Assembly (NCBI GenBank): GCA_013399695.1
Contig: VXAU01001865.1
Location: forward strand, 644,987 to 708,986
Reading direction: 5' to 3'
Length of the DNA stretch: 64,000 nt
DNA from: Formicarius rufipectus
Taxonomy: Eukaryota; Chordata; Aves; Passeriformes; Formicariidae
Shown here: positions 23,861 through 35,800 of the stretch, piece after piece
How positions within the stretch are numbered: the stretch's first letter is position 1
Layout: each line of letters starts with the position of its first letter
Made by a program: the position numbers and the translations under genes
The notes under the pieces: model-generated
The model's input: only the letters and a program-made list of their open reading frames with translations
The model's database searches: none
Told to the model about the DNA's origin: nothing

Positions 23861-26800
23861 GCGCAGCTGAAGGCTTCAGATGAGCTGCTGTGGCTCTTTA
23901 ACCTCGCTAGGCCTGTGTTCTTTTCCTCTGATGGCTGCGAGTGTTCGTGTACACGTGTGACAGGTCCCTTTTATTTTCAGTGTTTTTGTGGGTTTTGCTT
24001 AGTGATGATCACGGCAAGCAGGAATTAGAAGCTGCTTGAAACAAAAATGAAATGTGTGCTCAGTTTTCTTCCATCACCATTTACTTTTTTCAAAATTTTG
24101 CAGAGATTTTTTTTTTTGGTTCATTCTTTTGAGAAATTCTTTACAGAATCACCTGAGTATACCTTTAGTAATTCTTTCTGATGAACCAGTGACAGCAGCT
24201 TTGCAGTTATATACAGAATTAATGTCAGGGTAAACGAGCAATAAAATTTTGAAAGAACAGTGTCTCATTCCAGCGATTATTTTGCACGAGTATTATTGCC
24301 CTTTTTGTGGTGTTAGTGAAAAAAAATTAATTAAAATTCTATAGGCCGAAAGTTCCTTACCTAGCTGTGCAATGACTGCTGCTGCTTCCTCAGGTGAGGT
24401 GAACAAAACCTTTTCTTGTATTGATTGCTTGGACAAAAGGTGGCTGGATAGGTAAGCTCTATTCAGGTAAATCAGCGGTTCTCTGAAGGGGAAACAGCTA
24501 AGAAAGTTGAGCAAGGAGTGTGTGCTCGGTTGGGATTTTTGTTTGTTTTGGGGGTTTTTGTTTTTATTATTACTTAAATTTTCCGTTTTGCAGTCAATAC
24601 TTTTTAAGAATTATTTTCTTGTCTGTATTCCCACTGTGGGTTATTGTTAGAAATAATTACTTTAATTGCCAGAACATTTGTATTGGGTTCCTTGGTGGAT
24701 CTGTTCATGTTACAAAGCTGTTACAGCTTTGTTGTTTCAGTATTTCTGCACGCTGCCTTCTGCCAAAGGCACAAGTAAAATAATGTTTTCAGAGTGTGTA
24801 AAGTCTGAAAAGTCCTACGTAGCACTTTCTGTGACTGCTACTTCTTAGTTTGTTTTGGGTTTTTTGTTTGTTTTTTTGTTTGGTTTTTGTTTGTTTTTTG
24901 TTTGTTTAGTTTTTGTTTGTTTTGGGTTTTTGTTTGTTTGGGTTTTTTGTTTGTTTTGGGTTTTTTGTTTGTTTTGGGTTTTTTGTTTGTTTTGGGTTTT
25001 TTGTTTGTTTTGGGTTTTTTGTTTTGGGTTTTTTGTTTGTTTGGGGTTTTTTGTTTGTTTGGGGTTTTTTGTTTGTTTGGGGTTTTTTGTTTGTTTGGGG
25101 GTTTTTGTTTGTTTGGGGGTTTTTGTTTGTTTGGGGGTTTTTGTTTGGTTTGGGGTTTTTGTTTGGTTTGGGGTTTTTGTTTGGTTTGGGGTTTTTGTTT
25201 GGTTTGGGGTTTTTGTTTGGTTTTTTGTTTGTTTTTTGTTTGGGGTTTTTTGTTTGGGGTTTTTTTTTGTTTGGTTTTTTAATGTAAAATTTACTTAATG
25301 GAAAGAGCTGCTCACTGTATTGAATCTTTATTTGGAAAACTTATTTTTGCTCCATAACACTGAAATTTCTCAATCAGTCTGGCATGTGCTAGTGTCTTGT
25401 CTGTTGGTATTTTTTATGAAAGACCATAATGACAGATACTTGATTAATAATTTGGAGGAGTTGTGCTTCTGCTGAAGAATCTTTGTAAGCCTTCTTTTTT
25501 GCTTAGTAATACTTTTTTGTTGTGATTCTACTAAAATATTTGAAATAATATAAAACATTACTCTGAAATACAGTTTTAATTTCCACTTAAAATGTTCACA
25601 GGCATAAAATTAAGCATATGTAACTTTGAGGCTGTAGTGTTTAGTCTGCTAGCTGCAGTTGGGTAGGGCTCTGTCATGCACTGAACGTCCAGGTGCTTCA
25701 GTTTGCTACATACAGGCACCTGAAACTGAGAGAGCAAAGGAAAAGTTTCACTGGGAGAAAGAACTGCAGAAACCAGAAAAAAAGTTTGTGAATAATCTGT
25801 TTTCCTGGAAATTGCCAAAATAAGAATTCTGCGTGTCTTTTCAGTTCTTCCACCTGCTATAAACTTAAGTACTAACTAGTGTGATGTGCTTTTAAAAAAC
25901 TAAATGCCAAGGGAGTAAGGGAGTTTTAAGTTTTTCCTTTTTTATTTTATCTCTGTAGGTACATATTGCCCCAAAACACTTCAGTGAAAGTTGAGTATGA
26001 TCAGGACTTTTTTTAAAGGTTATTTTATCAGCATTAAGGTACTGTCCATGTATGTGCTTTGCCTCTAATTTATGATTTTAAAATCATGATGTTAATTAAT
26101 CTGAACAGAAAACTGAGAATAGTTATGGAAATAACTTTCCAAGGAAAGTGCTTGATTTGCACTGCTCAAAAATTTTATTTTCTGTAGTATTGGGTAAAAT
26201 CATTGTAGAACTTTTCTCCTTGAGCTCACTCATTTCTTGACTGACTTTTTTTAAAGCAAGTGTTAATCAAATTTTTGTTTCATTTTGTTTCAACTTAAAC
26301 AAGTTCTCTGTAAAGAAAGTGGCTGGTTGAACAGAAGAAATCCCTCTCTTCAAATGTGATTTAATGGAAAGAAATAGAAGAATTAAAAAAATATTTAGTG
26401 GACGTGCTAGATCTAAGTTTATGGACATTAAGAAGAAAAACAGATTTTAAATTGTACTTCTTATCCAGTGGTATCTCTTACTGCTGCCAGGTAGCTCTTA
26501 TTTCCTTTCATATTTTTTGTTATTTTTAATAGGGTACTCTTTATTTACTGTGTGCTCTGTGGTGCAACTTAAGGTATTTCCCAGAGCAGTGATCAAGAGG
26601 GAGTCTGAACAAACCTGCCCTTCAGTAGCTCCCCTTGAAACTTTGATTAGTTTGGGGTTTTTGAGTTTCTGATATTTGATTTCTGCAGTCTGAAAGGTTT
26701 AGCAGTTTTCTGCCAGTGTTAATGTTCTGTTTGTCTTAAAACTTTATCAGAACAAAGGTGCAACTCTCAGTTTATAAGTCTGTATTGGTTCTCTTCCTTG

Positions 26801-29800
26801 ATTCTAATGAAGTGTTTCGTCCTGGTCTGTGCAGAATCTTACAGTAAGATAAATAGTAAAATCTAAGAAAGCACTTCAAGAAACATACGATTTTGCATGT
26901 GAGCCATCTTGTTGAAGGAAGTATGCATAGCTGATAGGTATGTGAGCAGCTTTTGGGTTAATTTAGCTGTGAATGTGCCTTATATTTCATTCATGAAACT
27001 TGTATGCCGAATACTTAACTACATATGGAATTACGTAACTGATCAACTTTGAGATCATTTCTTTGGCAAAAAAAAATTGTACGCGGGTTGGGCTTCTTTA
27101 GCTATTGTATTCCACCTCTCCTGAAGTGGCAGTCTGCCACATCTGTGGGAAGTAAGGCATATTGCTTTCCATACCTTTTGGAACAAAGGCACTATGGTCT
27201 GTTTATGCTCAGGGGCTCTGCATTCATTTGGAGAGTGCTCTGATCACCCTGCGGTGTCTTACGACCAGTGTGGGAAAGGAGTTTCTCTGGAAGTCGGGTT
27301 TTTATTTTTCTTTTAATTTTTTTTTTGTTTTGTTTTAATCCAGCTTAATGAATTCTAGGTTGTTCTGGACCATGTCAGCTGGGAAGACTGCTCTTTTTGA
27401 AAACAAATTCTTTTTACCGTCTTCCGTGTGTGGTAAAGGAGTGACTACTGAACCCTCCCTGAAGAGGTGTATTTTCAAGCCTCAGTGAGAAGATCAACTT
27501 GTAATTTAAAAAAAGTTTATTGCTGAAGCTTCTTTTTTTTGTTGTTTTTCATAAAGAGGATCAATGAGAAATGCATAAAGTTTGTTTATGTTGGTAACAT
27601 CTAAAATACAGATGTCTACGGTAGCATAACTTAAGAGTTACATTTTATACAGAAGCTTATGTATTCTATTGCAATATTTATAGAGGAAGAGCTAATTAAT
27701 GGATCAGTTTTGGTTTTAGTATAGAGTAACAGAACATAGTATGAAGCAAAAATTATTCAGCTTCTCTTGTGAGTTTCAGGGAAAGTTGGTAGATTGCTGT
27801 CAAAACAGTGTTTAAAATGTCATCTTGTCCTTTTTCCTAAGTGAGATGTCACTAACTCGACAGTTTTATCCAGTGAATGTGGGCTGCTGCTAAATTCCTG
27901 TTTCTTTTTTGACTGCTTAGATTTTTCTGTCCCCTTACAGAGTTCAATTTTTTTAGTTTGGGTAGGAGTTTATAGCAGGATTTTTGGAAAGTCTGAACTA
28001 TCATTTTGCTGGCTTGGTAGTATTGCTAGACTATTTTTGTCCTGTACTCTTTTTCTCCCCATGTATATTTCCTCTTAAGAGGGTCAAATGATTTTCACCT
28101 GAAATTTGTGTGATTTAGTGGATTTTTTTTTTTCTTCCCTTTATTTAGCATCTCGCTCTAAATTTTAGTAGGCTTTCAATCACACTGCAGTGGTAAGATG
28201 TGACTTGAGGTAATGCATGAAGAGTAGTGTAAAGGACTAGTTTTTGGGGTTTTTTTGCTTCTTTCTGTTTGCTTTGGATTTTGCAATGGTGGAAGGGATG
28301 AGTTCTGCTTTGGGGTTTGTTGGTTTTTTTCCCTCGTGTTCTTTATTATTCCATGTCTTGGTGGGTGAAAAACTGAAAGAACACTTAAAGACTTCTGCAA
28401 TTCTACTCAGCATAAAAGTGTTGTAAATGCTTTTAAAATAGTAATTGTATTGGAAAGTCAGATTTATTTTGAAGGATGCAAGGAAGAGAAGTGCTGGATA
28501 GAACTTACATCACTTAAACAGCTGTACTAGGATGTTGAAATACACAGATGTGACTGATGTCTTGCTTAGGTGGATCATCTGAAGTTATTGATAGTTGTTC
28601 AGTGACTGGATTTCTGTGATCATGAGGTAATGGGGTGAGTGGAGAGATCTGTTCCATAGTGCTTCATTTTGTTATTATTTCTGGGAAGAGAGAGGGTAAC
28701 AAGGATTAAAAATACTGTGCTCTCCTTAATTGCTTCTAGTTGTGCATCTTATCCAGAGAATCAGTAAGTGAAGCTGCAGACCTTAGATTTTGTTTGTCTA
28801 CTGTAATTTCTTTGGCTCCAAGTTCCAACCCTCAGTGAATCATTAGTCTCATTTCTTGGCGTGTATTGAAGGAAGCCACCGCATCTTATTCTGGGGAAGC
28901 ACCCTGTTACAACTGAGTTGGGTTTTTTGTAATTATTATTTGGGGGAGGGGATATTTTTTTGTTTGGAGAGGGATTGGTGATAGTTGTATTGTTTTTTTC
29001 TGAGGGAAGTGTTATTGACATATGTAGCGTTTGTTTTGAAAGGAAAGTCAGATTTGACAAATATGACAAAGTTAGCTGAAGCTTCTCTTCCTGCAGGTTG
29101 TAGTGACAGCAAACGTAGATAGTTTGACTTGGTGCCAGTGAGTTATCTGCCTATGAATTTGTAAGGGGGAAAAGTAGTGACTGGACAGCTGCATAATAAA
29201 GGCAAAGTATTAAAATAGGTACTGCTTTATAGGTTAGTTTTGGGATGAGAAACTGAGTTTAAGCGGAGTCTCATGTGACCCTTAAATGACTGGAAAATCT
29301 TCAGAAAAAGATCAGAAAGTGCTCAGGATTCAGAGTGCAATTTTAATCTTCTATCTTTATACAGTTATTTAGTTTCTGTGTTAGTAATGGAGCTAAGGTC
29401 AGAATGTATAGGTTGCTTAAAGACCAATTCAGAATTGCGTATTTTAGTGCTGTGGATAATAGAGGTGTCTATTTTCTTGTGTTAAAGGTAACTAAGAATG
29501 TTAAATATCTTTGTGATTGATATTGCAGAATAGGTATAAGTTTTATGAAGAACCATTGGGTTGGTTTGTCTTATAGACCAAGATACAGCTTGCTAATCAT
29601 TTTATTATAGTAGGAGGGAGAAGAGGAAAATTCAGAGCTCCAAGATGTCACAAGGAAGATTTTAAAGAATCTCTTAACCCATGCCTATAGTCTTTCTGAT
29701 ATAAGTCTTATTAGGTACTTTTTCAGTGTCATCCTGAAGTCCTTAAACTCTTGCAAGGTAATGTGATTCCCTTAGTCTCTCCTTTTGAAGCTTTGTAGGA

Positions 29801-32800
29801 GGTATAACTAGGTGACCTGTGTGGCATCAGAATATGAGGTGTAATTCCTTGCAAATGACAGGCACAGTGTACAACTGCTATCAGGTAATCTCTTCAGCTG
29901 CAATTTACATCTACAGTTATTTGGTTGAGGAAGTTTGAAATCTGTAGGAACTTAGACTTCTGCCTCTGTCATTTCAGTTTTAAAGTTGTATGTTTGTGAG
30001 TGCAGCCTCTAAGGGTCTTAAAGAGATAGTTCCAAAAGGACTTGACCTACATGAAGTGATGCAGTGTTTACTTCTGGTAACTTAACACAGAATTGCTGTC
30101 ATAACTGGTATTATTAGAGACTCTGTGGATAGTAATCCTAAGATGCTTCAGTTGAATAGTTAAGGACCCTAAGCTGACTTTTACATTGTATGGGAAGAGT
30201 TGAGTCCTTGGTGTTTTTGGCACCTCCCAACACTTACAGACTGTGCAGTGTCTGGGAGGTGGCCTGGGGGATGATGGGTTGCTTTTGTTCAGGCTTCCAG
30301 AGTTCTTGTTCAAGAATTGATCTCCCAGATATGAAAAGTACGGACAGTGTAGTATCCTCATTAAGAAGGGGTGTCTAAGGAGGGGGGATTCTTTTTCTCT
30401 TTACTGAAGGGTATTTTCTGAGTAGGGTGTCACTTTGAATGGTGTTCTATATTGCTGATAGTTTTTACTAGGGAGAGAAGTAGAAATAATTCCTAGAGAA
30501 ACTGGCAAGTGTTGCAAAGAGTGAGGTATAACGGGAAGAATTTAGGAGGCTATTGTACATTGAAGAATACGAAAACAGGCAAGATAATGAAAAATCATGC
30601 TACTGGTTCTGAAAGAAAAATTTCTTTTATCATGAACAGTGGTTTTCAAATGTAAAAACAATAAATAAAATTTGACGATATTTAAATATATCTACATCAT
30701 TTATTTCAGTGAAAGTAATGTAATTGGTGTAGCATATAGCCTTAGTAAGGGTAGCCTATTATGCAGAGCAGCTTGCATGGTTCACCTGTCACAACCAAGT
30801 GTTGAATTTGGCCTTCATAGTTAAAGTTTGGCAGGCCTGTCGTCCCAGTAGGTGACGTTCTCCATGTGTCCCTTGTCCTTTTAGTTGAGATAAGAGGGAA
30901 TGGTAGTGTGGTTCTAATATTCTTATTAAGTAGTCTCTCAGGTTCCAGTTCTGGCGGATTTATGGTCTTGAAATATGAGGATAGCATTCTTTGAAAAGAA
31001 CTTCAGCCCAGAGTACTGAAGAACTTTAACTGCAAAACCAAATGCAAGTCCAAACATAGGTGGAGTAAGAAGTAAATTGAGAAAAATACTGTGAGGACAG
31101 GGAGGACAAGAAATGCAGATAAACATGAAGTGTAACACCTGTGGGAGTAGAACTTGCTATGTGTGTTTTCATTAAGCATTTTCCACATTTCTGTAAATTT
31201 ACAGAAATGTATAGCATACTGTTCTGTAGGGGATTTTATAGCTAAGCTCCCTAGAAATGCTGTACACTATATAATGTTAGGAAATCCTAACCTGCTCTTT
31301 GTTTGCTTGTTTTCCTAGTTTTTCTCTTGTGTGCCTTACCATGCAAGAAAAAATAACTCCTGTCTTTACTTTTATTGGATTGCTTTAATTGTACTATTTT
31401 GCATCTTAGTTTATGTGGATTATATAAGGAAAACAGGATAAAAATGAGGAAGAAAAAGTAGGAAGAATAATAATTTATGTTGCTTATACCTGTGTGCATT
31501 TATTACGCAAGTAAGTATGTGCATAGATAGGTTTTGACTGGAAATCCTTCAGCAATCCATTCTGTTGAACTGAGTGTGTCTTAGTAATCTGTAGGAGTAA
31601 AATTTGGGGTATTCAATATTGAGAAGTACATAGTTATTGTTTTAGGGGGGGAATTACTGATATCAATACTTCAGTGCATTTGTGCTAATTAGTTTTTAGT
31701 GTATCTGTATCTTACAAAAAAAATCTGAAAGGGGAGGAGGGTAGTTTTGCAAATACAGTAAAACACTGAGAACGCAGTAAACTCATTGTTAGAACGTAGA
31801 CACTTATACAGTTTTAAAGATACTTAAACAAAAAAAAGTTGTTTTATAAAATAGTTTCTTGCACTTTACCTGCTGGCTTTTCAATTTGGTAGATAACATC
31901 TGAACTCCAGCAGAGTTTTATAATCCCCACGTGCTTAAATATACTAAATGTTCTTTTTCCATTAAGGTTAATGTTCGTGAAGAAATTGAAGAGTTTTTTC
32001 CAAGAATGTGGAAGATAAATCAAGATAAAAGAAGGCTAATGAAAAGTATTAAAGATCAGAAAATTAAAATTGAATGGGGGAAAAAATTGAACAGAAGATT
32101 GGTCAGATAGAAGCACTTGAATATTTTTTTAAGGCTATAATGAATTGTTTGAATTGGGGAAGAATACACGAAGTATGAAAAATGAAAAACTCAATGAAGA
32201 ATGAAGAAAAGTAGAAAGCAAGAGTGAAGTAGAATTAAAAGAATCTGGAAGAATGAATGGGTCCTAGGTTAAGTAAATGTATGGTTTATGTTCCAGTGTC
32301 TGTATGATCAAGTTATAGATGAATTTGCATGATTACTTAGTTAATAGACAATTGGTGATCTGGTTCAAGCAGGGACCTATTTGAGGAAAGCATACAATAT
32401 TAACAGTGGGTTAGCAAAATGAAATTTGTTTTGGAGGGTATTGCCTAACCATTTGTTTTTCAGGAGCAATCAATATAATAGATTTACTGTACGTTAAATG
32501 TTAGGAGTTAGGCATTTATGCAACCAATACCATTTTTAATACTGTCTTTTTTGTTAGGAGTCTCGCTCCCAGTCAAAATCTCCAGCTGGGAGTCCTGCTC
32601 GTGTAAAATCGGAGAGCAGGTCAGGATCTCGCAGTCCATCGAGGGCTTCCAAACATTCTGAATCGCACTCTAGGTCAAGATCAAAATCAAGGTATGTTCG
32701 GAAAATTATTTGGGTCAACTCAGTGTTGCTGATTTTCTTTTGGTAGATTGATGAGATTTCTTTTTCCCTTTTGTAAGAACTACAAACCTTCTGGGGTGTA

Positions 32801-35800
32801 GTTAACAGAGTGATGTTAATTTGCATGTTTGTGCTCGTACAGGTGGACAAAATTGAGGAAAGATTTCATGGGTATGAATAGAGAAAGTACTGTAAATGGA
32901 AGTAGTAACAGAAATCACAACTAAAATTTGTGGTTTGTTTTCTCAAGAAGAGAGAGAAGAGATTGCATCTTAATTCAGAAGGGATTACATCTCAACTCTG
33001 TAAAGCTCCTACCTCCTCCCCTCAAAATCTTTCATGGAGGAGTTCTTGTGTGGACCTTTTCTTCAGGCAAAAAAAATTGTCCAGTGAGAACTGCAGCAAA
33101 GGTGGCCAGGATTAGATAAAAATAATAAGCTCTCTAACTTTTGGAAATACTGGAAAATACTGCTTGGGGGCGTTCTTGATATTCCTTCATTGTAGGCTTT
33201 AAAAACATAAAAACTGCATCGTAAATTGGATGTAGATGGTTCTTGACTTATGAGACCTCTAAGATTTAAATTTATTTTTTGATGCTGTGTATGTCTTTCT
33301 GTGTCCTTTTCTACCCCGGGTGTGTATGTGCAGCTTTTTAGCTGTCAGTTCTGACAGACCTTGCATGGAACATAAGAAGCACATCTGTCTCTTTTTCCTC
33401 TAATATGCCATAAGTATTACCTGGTTTATGCTGCCTGTCTTCTGTCTTTCTTGTACCATCATACTGATGAAAATGAGGAGAGCTACCGAATCTTTTCCTT
33501 CATCAACAAAGAGAGAAACCAGGAAACACCATTTGTAGTTCTGGAGGGGGAACAGGAATTGCATAGGCTTGTGTTGTTCCTCCTCCCCAGTTTTTGGGAG
33601 AGATCAGATTTTCTCTGTTTATACACTTTGTACCAGGGCAGCTGAAAAAGAGTTGCTGTGCTCCCAATTCTGAAAGTTCAGAATAATGTTAGTTTCTTTT
33701 TTTGCAGTGTTTAGCCAGATAACTGCCTATTGAAAACAGAGCTTATTGTTGGCAAAGATGTATCCAAAGAAATGCTTAAGGAGTTAGACAGGTGTTTAGT
33801 TTTTTCAGTCTGAAATAATTTTTGTGCCTAGGTGAACTTAACTTGTAGGTATCGCAGCACTAGAATGCTGCCAGATCTTTTTGGTTTTCAGTCGAAACAG
33901 TACTTTACAGTGTGGCATGTCTGGTTTCTGTATCATTGTGCATGTGTTAGTTAGATAAGCAGCCAAGCTGGTGAAAGTTTAAACTTTGAAATTCCCAAAA
34001 ACTGTTGTGAATATAATCCTCAGTGTATGCTGGGAGTACTCTGACAAAGTTAAAAATTATGCTACTGAGCAGTTTATTAGAGATCTGTGCAATCATTAGA
34101 TGTGCAAAGTAGAAGCAGCTTAATGATATTAATTGTAGGGATCCTGTTTAAGATTTTTGGCTAGGAAACATAAGGCTTACAGTTCAATACATTATGTGCA
34201 TATGACCTAACTAAAGGCTTTGTGTTTGTTGAAGATCCAGGTCCAGAAGACATTCGCACAGACGTTACACTCGTTCCAGATCCCATTCTCATTCCCATAG
34301 GAGACGTTCTCGAAGCAGATCATACACACCAGAATACCGTCGTCGAAGGAGCCGTAGTCATTCTCCAATGTCCAACAGGAGACGGCACACTGGCAGCAGA
34401 GTATGTCATGTTCATCAAGGCTGAGTATCAACAAAACAATTTCTGCTTTTCTAGGTTACCTGCAGGCTTGAGTTTGACCTACTGGCTTGTCCGTGGAGGA
34501 TGTGGGAATTGGGTGGGAGTGGGGAGTATCTGTGAAGCAATCTCTGTCCTTACAGCTGGACACTTATCTCTTGGGCCTGCAATTGGCAGGTAAGTTGTAG
34601 AAATTAATTGAAAAACATTCAATTGCAAGTCAGTATGTGCAGGTAGGGTGACTCTAGAAGTTGAACCCTTCTGACTTTTTTGTTAGAGTTCCAAATACGT
34701 GTACCCCTCACAAAAATGAGACCTTCTCTGTGCATATTTGCAAGCTGACATTATTGATAAGATTGACTAGAGGATCCAAAGAAGGAAATTCCAAGCGTTA
34801 ATTTACTTGTAAGATAGAGCAAATTATGTTTTGATTGCTTGTGATTTTATACCTCTGATTATTTAATTTGGTTCAACTTGAAGTAAACCTCTGTGTTAGT
34901 AGGTAATACATAAATCTTACTAGATTAGAAAAATTTACAGTTACAAAAACTATCAGTAAACCTCTCAAGATGGAATTGAGAAGTGTCTCTCTACGGGCAG
35001 GAGAAAGTATAGCTACACTATCCAAAATCTAAGATACCAATCTTGGGTCATTCAGGAGAGATTTCTCACAGTGTCCCTTGTAATGACAGAATGGTTGGGC
35101 TTCGAGTGGTTCTCTGGGTATTATCTAGTCCAATGCAACTGCTTAAGGAGATTTACCTAGAGCAGGTTGTAGAAAATCACATTCAGGTGGTTTTGAACTA
35201 TCTCCAGATGAAGAGACTCCGCAGCATCTCTGCTCGGCATATTCTAGTGCTCAGTGACCCTCAGAAGTTTTTGTTCATATTCAGATGGAACTTCCCATAT
35301 TTGTGCCCATTGCCTCTTGTCTTGTTACTGGGCATCACTGAGGACTCTGGCCCCATCTTTGTGACACCAGCCTCTAAGATATTTGTATGCATTGCTAAGG
35401 TCTTCTGAGACATCTCTTCTCCAGGCTAAACAGGCCCAGTTCTCTGAGCCTTTCTTCATAAGAGGTGCTGCGTTCACGCAGTCATCTTCATAGCCCTCTG
35501 CTCTAGCAGTTTCTTGTCCAGTCCATTTCATTGCCTTAGCTTCTGGTTTCACATTACATCAGGCTGATCTAAGTGCCATTACATGCAGCTCTGCATTTTC
35601 CTTGTTGAGAGCATTGTACTTTTCTGATCCTTTTAGTTTTAATCTGATTTAGTCACCACTTTGTTTTCAGACAAAATTAGTAAAAATACTTTTTTGCTGG
35701 CTTACCCTGGTGAAGCAGATCACCGGAACAGGTAATATCAATGTGAGGGAGAAGACAAGAGCATATGGAAAAGGGCAAGACTCTGGTAGTGCTAAAATAC

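Larger units (their letters stand above)
23319..32557 (+). other. TRA2A intron 1
   Basis: 9.2-kb intron with a GTGAGT donor and TTTTTTGTTAG acceptor. The plus strand is T- and G-rich with many TTTGTTT runs. It contains an 18-bp-period minisatellite (24847-25280), a perfect 26-base palindrome (31185-31210) and the poison-exon candidate (31967-32272). No other coding exon was recognised. Confidence 0.8.

Noticed and set aside
24855..25298. 147-, 131- and 124-codon ORFs rich in Phe, Leu, Val and Cys
   Set aside because: They translate the G/T minisatellite in all three frames inside TRA2A intron 1, a composition artefact.
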